Of a stretch of 64,000 bases of DNA, positions 1 to 9,117 are shown piece after piece (positions within the stretch are counted from its first letter, which is position 1; every line of letters starts with the position of its first letter). The position numbers and the translations under genes are program-made. Under the pieces are notes generated by a model. The model did not search any database, was not told the origin of the DNA, and worked only from the letters and a program-made list of their open reading frames with translations. Origin of the DNA: a bacterium Ga0077546 (lineage in GTDB: Bacteria; Cyanobacteriota; Vampirovibrionia; Obscuribacterales; Obscuribacteraceae); contig LNEX01000485.1 of NCBI GenBank assembly GCA_001464165.1, forward strand, positions 1 to 64,000. The letters are read 5' to 3'.

Positions 1-493
1 AAAGCTTGGCTGGTGCTGCCGCTGTGATCTGCTGCGAAAGTTCTTCTACAGATAGATTTGGGTCTAGAGCAAGCTCTTTGTATTTCACCCCAAGAGCAGT
101 AAGTGAGCCTCGTACTGGCTCTTGTGTGGTGCCACCCGCACCAATTACTTCTTCTAAGGTGTCGTAGGGCTTGCCAGTCAAAACTACTAGTGTATCGCCC
201 GGTTCCAGATTGCCAAATAATGCACAAGCAATTGCATGAGTACCAGAGACCATCTGCATTCGCACTGCTGCAGCCTCAGCCTGCAGAACAGAAGCAAACA
301 CTTTATCGATCATTTCACGACCGATATCGTCGATACCATATCCGGTGCGCTCGGCAAAATACTCTTCGGTTACCTGGTGCTCACGGTAACTATCTAAGAC
401 TCTCTTCTGATTGACGAGGGCAATGCGATCCATTCTAGCGAAAGCATCTTTTAGTTCGCCTTCAGCTTGCTCAATCAAATTTTCGAATTGCAC
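1..493 (-). CDS. Aluminium-resistance / methionine gamma-lyase-like PLP enzyme, partial
   Basis: N-terminal part of a fold-type I PLP-dependent protein of the family called aluminium resistance protein or methionine gamma-lyase family (B. subtilis YnbB type). Recognition rests on the N-terminal block HQVTEEYFAERTGYGIDD followed by GREMIDKVFASVLQAE, and on SGTHAIACALFGNLEPGD, which is characteristic of this family. About 164 residues are visible; the lysine that binds PLP and the C-terminus lie beyond base 1. No ATG is present at the start. I chose the GTG at 493 because AGGTGG lies five bases upstream. A second in-frame GTG at 502 is possible. The exact substrate of this family is not settled. 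Confidence 0.8.
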   Translation of the reverse strand, partial: MQFENLIEQAEGELKDAFARMDRIALVNQKRVLDSYREHQVTEEYFAERTGYGIDDIGREMIDKVFASVLQAEAAAVRMQMVSGTHAIACALFGNLEPGDTLVVLTGKPYDTLEEVIGAGGTTQEPVRGSLTALGVKYKELALDPNLSVEELSQQITAAAPAKL

Positions 494-651
494 CGGGGCC
501 ACCTGTTTAAAGTTTGCGTGTCTGTTTTAAGAAAAGCAGCGAATTCAATAGCTCGCTATTGCCAACCTATATTAACTCAATTGGCCAGGCGAAAAACTGA
601 ACTTTAAGAGGCTTTCTGACGTTTATATAGGTAACAGTTAGTTGTAGGTAA

Positions 652-1458
652 ATGCTAATGGTCAATCAAGCCTGGCAGAGTATTTGTTCGATTGCTCTTT
701 ATATAGAGGCTCACCTTGTTCAGCTGTTGGGCACAAGGCCATGCCTACTATGCGACGGCACGATACAGCCACCGGTCTTCTCATGCCAACCTATTAATCA
801 ATCTAGATTTCTCTGCCAAGGTTGCATAGCAGGGCTGACAAAGACTAAACCCATGATGGTCACCTTGAACCTAACAAAAAACGATACAGCGCAAATTTAC
901 TGCATCAGCATCTGCCCCTATAAAGACTTAGCGCGCCAAGCTATTCGCGCCTTCAAATATCAAGATAAACAAGAACTGGCTGGCGATCTAGCAAAAGTGC
1001 TTGAGGCTGGCCTAGGTTGTCTTCTGCAGCACGACAATGCGCCCCAAAAGGCAATGAGAAAAATAGTTCTCATCGCCGTCCCCCTCCATCAAACAAAGCT
1101 AGAAGAGCGGGGCTTTAATCAAAGCGAACTAATTGCACTGGCACTAAGCAAACGAGCTTGCATCAGATGCGATACCAAGGCGCTTATTAGATCTAAAGTA
1201 ACATCGCCCCAATACGGGCTGACAAAAAGCGAGCGAGCTATCAATGTAGACAGCGCCTTCACTGCAAGCGATAGAGTCAAAGGGAAAGACATAATCTTAA
1301 TTGACGACGTGCTCACTTCTGGCGCGACAGCTATCGCTTGTGCCCAAGCTCTATTCAGAGCTGGGGCCCAAAGTGTGTCGGTGCTAACTGTCGCCAGAGC
1401 ACTCTTACGTTCTGAAAAAAACTTGCCCTCTGAGCAAATTGACTCGAATGAGCCCTAA
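652..1458 (+). CDS. ComF family phosphoribosyltransferase-like protein
   Basis: ComF-type protein of 268 residues. The N-terminal part carries a four-cysteine zinc-finger-like arrangement (CLLC about residue 27 and CQGC about residue 55). The C-terminal half is a type I phosphoribosyltransferase domain ending in the PRPP-binding motif ILIDDVLTSGAT near residue 214. In naturally competent bacteria ComF helps single-stranded DNA enter the cell, but orthologues occur widely in species where this is unproven, so a role in DNA uptake is inference. It stands alone on the plus strand between two minus-strand genes. Two ATG codons (652 and 658) share a weak AGGT ribosome site. Confidence 0.85.
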   Translation: MLMVNQAWQSICSIALYIEAHLVQLLGTRPCLLCDGTIQPPVFSCQPINQSRFLCQGCIAGLTKTKPMMVTLNLTKNDTAQIYCISICPYKDLARQAIRAFKYQDKQELAGDLAKVLEAGLGCLLQHDNAPQKAMRKIVLIAVPLHQTKLEERGFNQSELIALALSKRACIRCDTKALIRSKVTSPQYGLTKSERAINVDSAFTASDRVKGKDIILIDDVLTSGATAIACAQALFRAGAQSVSVLTVARALLRSEKNLPSEQIDSNEP

Positions 1459-1514
1459 GGCTTTATCTAGCGAGTTACCCGCTAAATGCGAGAAAGAGTC
1501 GAACTCAATCCTAA

Positions 1515-1814
1515 CTACTTCGCCATAAACATCGGGGCAACCCGGCAAGGAGCCACATCGATCTTGCGCCAGACATCACCAGTGACATAAGGCTCTGTTT
1601 TCAGCCACTGGTCAAGCTCGGCGCGATCAGCAAAATCAACCACCAAAACTGAGCCAGTCATCTTCTCACTGTCGTCAAGAATAGCTGTGCCGAACAAAAT
1701 CTTTCCCGACTGCTTCAATTCAAAGATACCAGCCAAATGAGCGTCTCGCACTGCTGTGCGCCGAGCTGGGGCGCCATCATCTTCGCCATCTAGGCCAGTT
1801 ACGATAAATTGCAT
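1515..1814 (-). CDS. YciI family protein
   Basis: Small 99-residue protein with the YciI/YCII ferredoxin-like fold: it opens with MQFIVTGLDGEDDGAPARR and has the conserved HLAGIFELKQSGKILFGTAI and PYVTGDVWRKI segments. Members of this family are small cytoplasmic proteins of mostly unknown biochemistry; some resemble muconolactone isomerase. It lies 41 bases downstream of hemL on the same strand, with a good ribosome site (GAGG five bases before the ATG), so it is probably co-transcribed with hemL. Confidence 0.85.
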   Translation of the reverse strand: MQFIVTGLDGEDDGAPARRTAVRDAHLAGIFELKQSGKILFGTAILDDSEKMTGSVLVVDFADRAELDQWLKTEPYVTGDVWRKIDVAPCRVAPMFMAK

Positions 1815-1855
1815 AGGGTCCTCATCTATTTAGAGTGTTATTTAGATTCAGCTTG

Positions 1856-3343
1856 CTATTTGTCTTTAGCAATCGCAGCTCTCAAGCTCGCTTCAAAAGC
1901 GACAAGAGTATCGTGCACATCGGCCTTAGAATGAACAGTTGAGACAAAGGCTGATTCAAATTGCGAAGGTGGCCAGTAAATGCCACGCTCCAGAAGACCG
2001 CGCCATACTTTGCCAAACAATTCAGTATCGCATTTTAGAGCACTATCAAAATCAGTCACTGGCTTATCGGTAAAGAAGAAGCTGAGCATTCCAGCCACGT
2101 GGGTAACTTGCAGCGGAACGGCGATATCTTCTTTGGCTGCGATTTCTTTGAAGCCATTAGCCAATAGTTCAGTAATTTCAGCGAGCCTTGCATAAGGCTT
2201 GTTGGCTTTCAAGAATCTCAGCTGAGCAAGACCAGCAGCCATTGCTAGCGGGTTGCCAGAAAGAGTTCCGGCTTGATAAACAGAACCTTGAGGAGCAATG
2301 TGTTCCATCACATCTTTGCGGCCACCATAAGCGCCTACAGGTAAACCACCACCAATTACTTTGCCGAAGCAGCTCAAGTCAGGTTTGACTTTATGCAACT
2401 CTTGAGCACCACCAAAGGCTACTCTAAAGCCAGTCATAACTTCATCATAAATTAGCAGTGCGCCAGAATCTTTGCAGAGACCAACCATACATTTAATGAA
2501 CTCATCGGTTGGTTGAATCAATCCAGCATTGCCAACAATTGGCTCAACAATAATTGCTGCAATCTCGTCACTCTTTTTAGCGAAGGCTTGGCGCAGGGCG
2601 TCAACATCGTTGTAAGGCAACGAGATAGTGAGCTTGGTCAACTCTTCAGGCGCGCCAGGCGAACTGGAGATTCCTAAAGTTGCTAGACCAGAACCAGCCT
2701 TAACCAAGAATGAATCAGCGTGACCGTGGTAGCAGCCGTCAAACTTTACTATCAAAGTACGCTTGGTGAAGGCCCGAGCCAGGCGAATAGCTGACATACA
2801 AGCTTCAGTACCAGAGTTAACCATGCGCACCATCTCTAGTGATGGCACAATCTCGCAGAGTAATTCGGCCATCTCTACTTCAGCTCGACACGGCGCACCG
2901 TAGCTGGTGCTGCGACGAACTGCTGTTTCGATTGCTTCCATTACTCGTGGATGGCAATGACCAAGAATCATCGCACCCCATGATCCGACATAATCTAAGT
3001 AGCGGTTCTTATCTTCATCAAACATGTGCGGGCCGTCAGCATGGGCCATGAATATCGGTTCACTACCGACTGACTTACAAGCGCGCACTGGTGAATTAAC
3101 TCCACCAGGAATACGTTCTTTGGCCCGAGCAAACAACTTGCTTGAGCGCTCAAATGTAAATGGTAGCAGTTCAGCTACTTTGGCCTTGCCGTGAAGCGAA
3201 TGGGCATCGACCTTTTCGTTGGCTGCGTGGGTTTCCTCATTGTCGCCTTGAGATTTGTCTGACTTGTCTTTTTCAATAGACTTGTCCGCTGACTTGTCTG
3301 CCGATTTATCAGCTGACTTATCTGCTGTGGCATTAGAACCCAT
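1856..3343 (-). CDS. hemL: Glutamate-1-semialdehyde 2,1-aminomutase
   Basis: Converts glutamate-1-semialdehyde to 5-aminolevulinate, the C5 entry to haem and other tetrapyrroles, in the cytoplasm. The body is a textbook HemL: ERIPGGVNSPVRA, YLDYVGSWGAMILGH, NSGTEACMSAIRLAR, YDEVMTGFRVA and CFGKVIGGGLPVGAYGG, whose lysine (about residue 327) is the PLP Schiff-base residue. Unusual for the family is a hydrophilic N-terminal extension of about 60 residues with a repeated ADKS unit. I place the start at the ATG (3343), which has AGGTG six bases upstream; an in-frame GTG at 3352 is less well placed. It sits between a thioredoxin-like gene and yciI with about 40-base gaps, so probably an operon. 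Confidence 0.95.
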   Translation of the reverse strand: MGSNATADKSADKSADKSADKSIEKDKSDKSQGDNEETHAANEKVDAHSLHGKAKVAELLPFTFERSSKLFARAKERIPGGVNSPVRACKSVGSEPIFMAHADGPHMFDEDKNRYLDYVGSWGAMILGHCHPRVMEAIETAVRRSTSYGAPCRAEVEMAELLCEIVPSLEMVRMVNSGTEACMSAIRLARAFTKRTLIVKFDGCYHGHADSFLVKAGSGLATLGISSSPGAPEELTKLTISLPYNDVDALRQAFAKKSDEIAAIIVEPIVGNAGLIQPTDEFIKCMVGLCKDSGALLIYDEVMTGFRVAFGGAQELHKVKPDLSCFGKVIGGGLPVGAYGGRKDVMEHIAPQGSVYQAGTLSGNPLAMAAGLAQLRFLKANKPYARLAEITELLANGFKEIAAKEDIAVPLQVTHVAGMLSFFFTDKPVTDFDSALKCDTELFGKVWRGLLERGIYWPPSQFESAFVSTVHSKADVHDTLVAFEASLRAAIAKDK

Positions 3344-3393
3344 GATCTGCACCTATATTATTGGAGAGTTAGTTTCTGATTAGACTGACTTAG

Positions 3394-3855
3394 TTAGACG
3401 GTCTTGGTTAGCCCGAGAACTCTTTGAATCACAGGTTCGGTCATTTTGACGGCCTTTTCACCAGCCTGGAAATGACGCATTTTGTGGTCAGCATCGAAGA
3501 GATACAAGGCTGGCACATATTTATTCTCGAAGCGATCAGTAATTGTGTGCCAATTGTCGACAACACAGGGCTGCTTCACTTCATATTCATCAATAGCTTT
3601 TTTCACTTCGGCCACATCAGTGTCTGACTCTTGACGAGGCATGTGAATGGAAATTATCTTCAAGCCTTTAGAGCCGTACTCATCAATCCAACGATTGAGG
3701 TCGGGCAAAGACTCCTTGCAGATTCCACAACTGATTGCCCAGTAGTGAATTAAAACCGGATGACCTTTGAGGTCTTCTTCTGTGATTGGTTCGCTATTGA
3801 ACCAGTCCGTTCCGCCTTCAAGAGATGGCAGTGGAGCGTCCATTCGCAGTGGCAT
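3394..3855 (-). CDS. Thioredoxin-like redoxin (TlpA-like)
   Basis: A 153-residue thioredoxin-fold protein: LKGHPVLIHYWAISCGICKES gives the CxxC active site (C43 and C46, CGIC), followed by a strand typical of TlpA/ResA-like redoxins and a VPALYLFDADHKMRHFQAGE segment containing the cis-proline. There is no signal peptide, so it probably acts in the cytoplasm in thiol-disulfide exchange or peroxide handling. It lies downstream of the peroxiredoxin gene, separated from it by a terminator, and 42 bases before hemL. The partner protein cannot be read from the sequence. Confidence 0.85.
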   Translation of the reverse strand: MPLRMDAPLPSLEGGTDWFNSEPITEEDLKGHPVLIHYWAISCGICKESLPDLNRWIDEYGSKGLKIISIHMPRQESDTDVAEVKKAIDEYEVKQPCVVDNWHTITDRFENKYVPALYLFDADHKMRHFQAGEKAVKMTEPVIQRVLGLTKTV

Positions 3856-3916
3856 ACGATTCTCCTGTTAAATCAGACTAAATCTGTCTAGATAATTCTA
3901 ACTCCTATAGAGAGCA

Positions 3917-3944
3917 AAAGAGCCGCCCAAAAGGACGGCTCTTT
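3917..3944 (-). terminator. Rho-independent terminator of the peroxiredoxin gene
   Basis: Stem AAAGAGCCG paired with CGGCTCTTT around a short loop. Read on the minus strand, it is followed by a run of T. It lies just downstream of the peroxiredoxin stop codon and before the thioredoxin-like gene. Confidence 0.75.
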
Positions 3945-3982
3945 CATTTATAAACAAAGGGATCTTCGTTTAACAGCAGATC

Positions 3983-4522
3983 TTAAACTGAAAGTGGCTT
4001 TTGGCCTGGCTTCCAATCGGCTGCGCAAAGCCCACCGGTCTTGAGAGCTTCAAGAACGCGAAGAGTTTCGTCAACAGAACGACCAATATTCAAGCCGTGA
4101 ACGACTTGGTATTGAAGAACACCGTCTTGGTCGATGATAAATAGACCGCGAAGAGCGATACCTTTATCTTCGATCAATACGCCGTAGTCGCGGCTTACAT
4201 CTTTGGTGATGTCAGAAGCGAGAACGTACTTAACTGGTCCGAGTCCGCCTTGAGCGTCTGGAGTGTTGATCCAAGCTCTGTGGCTGAATACGCTGTCTGT
4301 TGAGATAGCGAGAACTTCAGCGCCAGCTTTTTTAACTTCGTCATACTTCTCAGAGAAAGCCTTCAGTTCGGTAGGACAAACGAAGGTGAAATCGAGAGGA
4401 TAGAAGAAAAGAACAAGCCATTTGCCTTTGTAGTCTGACAATTTGACATTTTCTTTCAAGGTCTTCAGATCCTTGGTAGAAGGCATATCAAAGTCAGGAG
4501 CTCTTTTTCCAACTTGCAACAT
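3983..4522 (-). CDS. 2-Cys peroxiredoxin (AhpC/TSA family)
   Basis: Cytoplasmic thiol peroxidase that reduces hydrogen peroxide and alkyl hydroperoxides. The peroxidatic cysteine is in DFTFVCPTE (C49) with the conserved Pro/Thr context, and the resolving cysteine is in GGLCAADW (C166), so it is a typical 2-Cys enzyme. The full family length (179 residues) is present. It is followed by its own terminator and then a thioredoxin-like gene that could act as reductant (inference). No AhpF gene is in the window. Confidence 0.93.
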   Translation of the reverse strand: MLQVGKRAPDFDMPSTKDLKTLKENVKLSDYKGKWLVLFFYPLDFTFVCPTELKAFSEKYDEVKKAGAEVLAISTDSVFSHRAWINTPDAQGGLGPVKYVLASDITKDVSRDYGVLIEDKGIALRGLFIIDQDGVLQYQVVHGLNIGRSVDETLRVLEALKTGGLCAADWKPGQKPLSV

Positions 4523-4646
4523 AGAGATTATTTCTCCAAAAAACTTTGTGTAGGTATCAAGTCATCCAATATTAGGGGGCTGTGCTTAATTCCTTTATAT
4601 GTTTAATGGAAAGCTCACAATTCAAAAGCCAGACTTTCTAGGTCGA

Positions 4647-4832
4647 TTATTTCGTCTTATTCAGTGCCAGCCAATCGTTCAAGTCTTTTTGCAAACCATT
4701 CTCTGCCACGTATTTAATTATGAGAGGGCTATTAACCTCCCAGCCGATAGTGAGCAAATGATAGAGGTGCTCTTTTGGCGTGTTGCTGTACTTACTGCGG
4801 CCGAGTTCGGCTTCGTTCACTGCATCAGACAT
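4647..4832 (-). CDS. Small hypothetical protein (61 residues)
   Basis: Not recognised. A short soluble protein with charged and aromatic residues and a central helix-like segment (KEHLYHLLTIGWEV). I consider it real because a strong ribosome site (AGGAGG, four bases before the ATG) precedes it and codon use matches the neighbours. It lies upstream of the peroxiredoxin gene on the same strand with a 124-base gap, so it may be separately transcribed. Confidence 0.6.
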   Translation of the reverse strand: MSDAVNEAELGRSKYSNTPKEHLYHLLTIGWEVNSPLIIKYVAENGLQKDLNDWLALNKTK

Positions 4833-4947
4833 GGCTTCCTCCTATATAAATTGGCAAAAATCTATTCTACTTATATAATCGATTAATGAAAGTGTTATCA
4901 AATCTTACCGATTCTTGCGAATTAGTGGGTATTTAAGGCAACTTCGT

Positions 4948-4976
4948 TTGACCACGAAGATAGGGTTTGGTACTAT
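4948..4976 (+). promoter_or_regulatory. Sigma70-type promoter of rplU-rpmA-murE
   Basis: A -35 box TTGACC and a -10 box TACTAT are separated by exactly 17 bases, upstream of the ribosomal protein genes. It is the best housekeeping promoter match I saw in the window. Confidence 0.6.
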
Positions 4977-5141
4977 TCGAGTTCGCTTGTCCGCTCTTAG
5001 CAACAGGTTTTACGTTTTGGCGTAGAACTGGGGCTTGAGAAGGGCCAATATAAGACATGGGCAAATATGGGACATGATTCTTCGGGACATGTCTATATAG
5101 ACGGAAAAAGACTCGCCTGAGTTCAATAGCTGGAGACGAAA
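4977..5141 (+). other. Long 5' leader of rplU
   Basis: About 155 untranslated bases lie between the predicted promoter and the rplU start. They contain repeats of a GGGACATG word and a 12-base palindrome GTCTATATAGAC near 5090-5101. Ribosomal protein leaders often carry autoregulatory structures; I cannot match this one to a known family. The rest of the 4833-5141 interval shows no coding frame. Confidence 0.35.
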
Positions 5142-5537
5142 ATGTTCGCGATTGTTGAAGCCTGCGGAAGGCAATATGAATTACACGCTGGTCGTTATAT
5201 CGACATCGATATGTCTGGCGAAGAAGAAGGTTCGGTTCACGTCTTTGACCGCGTGCTAATGCTGGTCGACGGAGCAGGCTCCACTATCGGCGCTCCTTAT
5301 ATTCAAGGTGCGAAAGTGACCGGCAAAGTTATTTCCAAATTGGAAGTTAACGAAGTGCACGGCCGCATTCAGTCGACAATCAAAGCTAATAAAGTGATTG
5401 TCTACCACATGAAATCTAAAAAAGGGACTCGCAAGAAACAGGGTCACAGAGTTCAATCGACTCGCGTGATGATTGAATCAATCGAAGTCGACAACAAAGT
5501 TGTAGCTAAAGCTGAAAAAGCTGCTGCCAAAGCTTAA
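5142..5537 (+). CDS. rplU: 50S ribosomal protein L21
   Basis: L21 of the large ribosomal subunit, binding 23S rRNA. The N-terminus [23 protein letters not shown] and the segment [21 protein letters not shown] are diagnostic. At 131 residues it is longer than the usual ~103, because of an internal acidic turn and a lysine/alanine-rich tail. It is followed 20 bases later by rpmA, the usual bacterial order. Confidence 0.97.
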   Translation: MFAIVEACGRQYELHAGRYIDIDMSGEEEGSVHVFDRVLMLVDGAGSTIGAPYIQGAKVTGKVISKLEVNEVHGRIQSTIKANKVIVYHMKSKKGTRKKQGHRVQSTRVMIESIEVDNKVVAKAEKAAAKA

Positions 5538-5557
5538 GTAGAAGGAGTTACCTCTCA

Positions 5558-5809
5558 ATGGCACATAAGAAGGGCGCGGGCTCTACAAGAAACGGCAGAG
5601 ACAGCCAACCGAAGCGCCTCGGCGTCAAAGTCTACGGTGGTGAAGCAGTCACCTCTGGCAACATTCTAGTAAGACAGCGCGGCACTAAAATCCACCCTGG
5701 GTTCAACGTCATGCGCGGTTCTGACGATACTCTTTTCTCTGTTATTCAAGGGATAGTTCGTTACGAAGAATCTAGAGGACGCAAGTTGGTAAGTGTCTAC
5801 CCAGTTTGA
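5558..5809 (+). CDS. rpmA: 50S ribosomal protein L27
   Basis: L27, whose flexible N-terminus reaches the peptidyl transferase centre. [22 protein letters not shown] starts directly at the mature N-terminus, without the cleaved extension seen in Firmicutes. The family core [23 protein letters not shown] is present and the length (83 residues) is normal. The ribosome site GGAG precedes it. Its last codons overlap the start of murE. Confidence 0.97.
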   Translation: MAHKKGAGSTRNGRDSQPKRLGVKVYGGEAVTSGNILVRQRGTKIHPGFNVMRGSDDTLFSVIQGIVRYEESRGRKLVSVYPV

Positions 5810-7406
5810 TACACCAGCTCCAAAAGCCTTAAATCAACTCTTGTCAGAGCTGCGCCGCGATAGCGGGGCGGCTCTTGCAGCAAGAGAGGTACCGGCTGAT
5901 TCTGATTCTAAATCTGACTCCGGGTTAGTCACCGGAATTGCTTACGACTCACGCCATGTCGAGCCAGGCAATGCCTTCTTTTCTATTGAAGGCTATACCG
6001 TCGACGGCAACAAATTTATTAACCAGGCCATTGAAAAAGGCGCCAGCGTCGTCTTTTCAGAAAAAGAATCTGGCCCATACTCAGTTCCACTTATTGTCGT
6101 CAAAGATGTGCGCGCCGCTATTGCAGCGGTTTCAAGCGAGATTTTTGACACGCCCAGCAAAAAGCTCAGACTACTTGGAGTGACCGGCACTAACGGCAAA
6201 ACCACAACTACTCACTTAATTGAGCAAATACTCAACGCCAACGGACAGCCCACAGGCTTAATTGGCACCTTGGGTGCGCGCATTCCTTCTTTCAAGGATG
6301 GAAAGTATTTGGGCGAAAGCGAATATTTAGACGTCAAGCACACCACTCCCCAAGCTTCTGACCTGCAAGCACTGCTCTACACCATGGCCAACCGCGGCGT
6401 AAAACAAATCGCCATGGAAGTATCGAGTCATGCCCTTGCTCTCAAACGAGTCTTCGGCTGTCATTTTGCCGCAGCTTGTCTGAGCAATGTCACTCAAGAT
6501 CACTTAGATTTTCACAAAACCATGGAGCATTACTGGCAATCTAAGCGGCAGCTCTTCGAAATGCTAGGAAAAAGCGCTGTCCATCCGCGCACAGCCGCTA
6601 TTAATCTTGATGATGAATTAGCCCCAGAGTTCATCAAAGCCACAGCTAAAGACATCAATCTAATCACCTATGGCTATAGCGAAAAAGCTTCTATTCACGT
6701 TAAGAAAGGCAATTTCGACTTCTCCGGCATGAAGCTAACGCTCGCCACTCCCAGTGGTGTCATATCTTTTTCCACAAAATTGACTGGTCGCTTCAACCTT
6801 TACAATATCATGGCTGCCATGGCCGTCTGCATGGGTGAAGGCTTAGAAAAAGAAGCTATTGCTGAAGCCTTAGTCGACTTTAGCGGAGTCTCTGGTCGCT
6901 TTGAGGTAGTGCCGCCGCCGCCTCATTTAGCGGCTCAAGACCGCTCACCACTATGTATTGTCGACTATGCCCACACACCTGACGGCCTAGAAAACGTACT
7001 CAAAGCCGCTCGCGCCCTAGTGCCTGAAGACGGCAAGCTAATCGCGGTGTTCGGCTGCGGCGGCGACCGCGATTCATCGAAACGTCCACAAATGGGCGAA
7101 ATTGCTGAGAACCTAGCAGATGAAGTGGTAGTCACTTCAGACAATCCACGCTCAGAAGACCCACAACAAATCATCGCCGACATTTTGACCGGAATCAAGC
7201 GCCTTAAAGGCGTCACTGTCGAAGTCGACCGCGCTCGGGCCATTGAGTCAGCTGTGCTAGCGGCTAGCCCCAAAGATGTCATTGTCGTCGCTGGCAAAGG
7301 CCACGAAACCTATCAAATACTGAAAGACAGCACAATCGACTTTGATGACCGCAAAGAAGTAGCAAAGGCTCTCGAACAGCGCTTCGAAACCCTCAAAAGC
7401 AAGTAG
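5793..7406 (+). CDS. murE: UDP-MurNAc-tripeptide synthetase MurE (meso-DAP type)
   Basis: Adds the third amino acid to UDP-MurNAc-dipeptide in peptidoglycan synthesis. The ATP-binding loop [12 protein letters not shown] is at residues 129-140. Other Mur ligase landmarks are [25 protein letters not shown] (carbamylated-lysine region) and [11 protein letters not shown]. The motif DNPRSEDP (about residue 450) is the signature of meso-diaminopimelate-adding enzymes, so a Gram-negative type wall is expected. The GTG start overlaps the rpmA stop by 17 bases, suggesting translational coupling with the ribosomal genes, an uncommon operon partner for murE. Confidence 0.95.
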   Translation: MSTQFDTPAPKALNQLLSELRRDSGAALAAREVPADSDSKSDSGLVTGIAYDSRHVEPGNAFFSIEGYTVDGNKFINQAIEKGASVVFSEKESGPYSVPLIVVKDVRAAIAAVSSEIFDTPSKKLRLLGVTGTNGKTTTTHLIEQILNANGQPTGLIGTLGARIPSFKDGKYLGESEYLDVKHTTPQASDLQALLYTMANRGVKQIAMEVSSHALALKRVFGCHFAAACLSNVTQDHLDFHKTMEHYWQSKRQLFEMLGKSAVHPRTAAINLDDELAPEFIKATAKDINLITYGYSEKASIHVKKGNFDFSGMKLTLATPSGVISFSTKLTGRFNLYNIMAAMAVCMGEGLEKEAIAEALVDFSGVSGRFEVVPPPPHLAAQDRSPLCIVDYAHTPDGLENVLKAARALVPEDGKLIAVFGCGGDRDSSKRPQMGEIAENLADEVVVTSDNPRSEDPQQIIADILTGIKRLKGVTVEVDRARAIESAVLAASPKDVIVVAGKGHETYQILKDSTIDFDDRKEVAKALEQRFETLKSK

Positions 7407-7474
7407 TTTTACAAGCTTTACCGGCTCCGTTACCATATAATCTATAAGGTTGACGGTCTAGATCTATTGCACAG

Positions 7475-8320
7475 TTGGGAGCGCTCTTGGGCATCAGCTT
7501 TCACATAACGTCTGTAAGAGAAGGCACTCTCTTCAATGTCATGCAATTTCTCAGCCTAGAGAGAGTGACTGGTGTTCTCTCGGTAAAATTCGGCCGGCAA
7601 ATCCCTGAAGTTACCATCTACTTTGTGGCAGGAAATATCACCACAGCTGAATTCGGCGCTCTAGTCGGAGACGGTGTGCTAGACATGCTGCTCTGCCAAG
7701 AATTTGCCGTCAAGGAAGTAGCGTTTGCGCCGGGCCGCATTAGCCAAGTAAACGAGCAAGCGATAATTGTGCGCTCGACAAATATAGCCTCCGTGCTTTT
7801 GAACGTCTCCAAAGACGTGGACAGGTGCGAATCTAGACCGTTTATTTATGGGCTTCTTCCGGTTACAAGCTTTGGCAAAACCTCTCCGTCAATTCTGCAC
7901 ATACTGCATGACTTCGATTTGTGGAATCCCGATCTCTCAAGAATCGAAAAAGGAGACCGAGACAAGAAAGCACCGCTGAAACAATGTCGCTTAATTCGCA
8001 GGGCTCTTTCACAAGGAGTCATTACCTACCAACGGCCGCTAGTTTCAGTAAAAATGCTCAAGCCGCTGCTCGGCATACTTGATCCGCTCACCGAAAAAGA
8101 ATCGAATAACTTACGCGGTTATTTGCGCAGCTTACTACCGCATCCGAAGGCTACACACCTATCAATAGAGCGGTTCTACGCTTTTGCTAGTGCCATCGAG
8201 TCAATTGCCCAAAGACGCTCGAGTGAAGTAGGAGAGCGTGCGAGAAGGGCCATTCATGCCTTAATTCAGAATGCCACTAAAATAAGCTCTGGTGATGTCG
8301 GTGAAACCAGCCATGTCTAG
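7475..8320 (+). CDS. DUF4388 (PATAN-like) domain protein
   Basis: 281 residues. The first ~110 residues match the DUF4388 pattern: GTLFNVMQFLSLERVTGVLSV, an IYF-type strand followed by GNITTAEFGALVGDGVLDMLL, and a final FAPG turn. Such domains occur in two-component and gliding-motility signalling proteins and probably mediate protein contacts. The rest (about 120-281) is helical with no family I recognise. The start is probably TTG at 7475, before any ATG, because the domain begins immediately after it. The stop overlaps the start region of the next gene (interrupted deacetylase). Confidence 0.65.
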   Translation: MGALLGISFHITSVREGTLFNVMQFLSLERVTGVLSVKFGRQIPEVTIYFVAGNITTAEFGALVGDGVLDMLLCQEFAVKEVAFAPGRISQVNEQAIIVRSTNIASVLLNVSKDVDRCESRPFIYGLLPVTSFGKTSPSILHILHDFDLWNPDLSRIEKGDRDKKAPLKQCRLIRRALSQGVITYQRPLVSVKMLKPLLGILDPLTEKESNNLRGYLRSLLPHPKATHLSIERFYAFASAIESIAQRRSSEVGERARRAIHALIQNATKISSGDVGETSHV

Positions 8321-8516
8321 TATTAGCGATAGCTCGAACGAAAACGACAGCGATACAGCTAGCGATAAAACAGCAGACCAGCTAGCTTCTAGCGAGCAGC
8401 TAGCTGAACAATCATATGAATTTCGCAGCGGCAGCCACGACTTCGAAAACCGCATGCACAAGTTCAATATGACCTTTTTAAGAGCGCTCGCCAAGCCAAA
8501 ACACCTATCAATCTAA
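8313..8516 (+). pseudogene. Polysaccharide deacetylase, N-terminal fragment (frameshifted)
   Basis: A Ser/Asp/Glu-rich segment of 67-74 residues, beginning at an ATG that overlaps the stop of the preceding gene; GTG and ATG codons at 8292 and 8295 are alternatives. It ends ...FLRALAKPKHLSI and stop. Adding one A to the four-A run near 8498-8501 would give LAKPKTPINLTFDDGP, joining it to the deacetylase domain. It therefore looks like the amino end of that gene. No signal peptide is evident in this segment. Confidence 0.6.
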
Positions 8517-9052
8517 CTTTCGATGACGGACCAAATCCGACCACCACAAGAGAACTACTGGTGGTACTAGAGGATGAAAAAGTCAAAGGCACATTCTTCT
8601 TTATTGGTGAGAACATCAGGCTCTATCCAGAGCTAGTCGAAGCTGTACACAAAGCTGGTCATATTATCGGCAACCACTCAATGACCCATACTTTTTTACC
8701 AAACCTGACCCGCAAGGCTGTTGAAAAAGAAATTGATCAAACCAATCAACTAATAATCGACATTGTCGGTGCTGGCCCAACTCTGTTCCGCGCCCCCTAT
8801 GGCATCCTGGACAAACGCTGCGCCGAAGCCCTGAAAGAGCGCCGCATGTCAACAGTTTACTGGGGAGCCATGGCCGATGACTTTCGCCCGATTGGCGAAG
8901 AGGCCGTGGTCTCGCGCATCATGAAACAGATTCCAGGCAACGAACTGGTGGTCTTGCACGAGGGGTTACACCCCAGCCAATGCATCAGGTCGACAAAAGA
9001 AATTATCAGGCGCAGTAAAGACCTTGGTTTTACTTTCGAGCCGATTCAATAA
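8420..9052 (+). pseudogene. Polysaccharide deacetylase (NodB domain), start lost by frameshift
   Basis: A complete NodB/CE4 carbohydrate esterase domain, which would de-N-acetylate a cell-surface or wall polymer. It shows the metal-binding TFDDGP motif, GNHSMTH (two metal-binding histidines), FRAPYG, WGAMADDF and the C-terminal histidine in VLHEG. The frame is open from 8420 but has no ATG, GTG or TTG before the TFDDGP motif. The first usable start, GTG at 8561, would remove that catalytic aspartate pair. A -1 shift from the upstream frame would restore the protein. Either a sequencing error, a true mutation or recoding is possible. Confidence 0.8.
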
Positions 9053-9117
9053 TTAAGGGAATCTGGTTTTCGAGCGGTTACAATTTTGAACTCGCAAACA
9101 GTGAAACAGAGGTCCAA

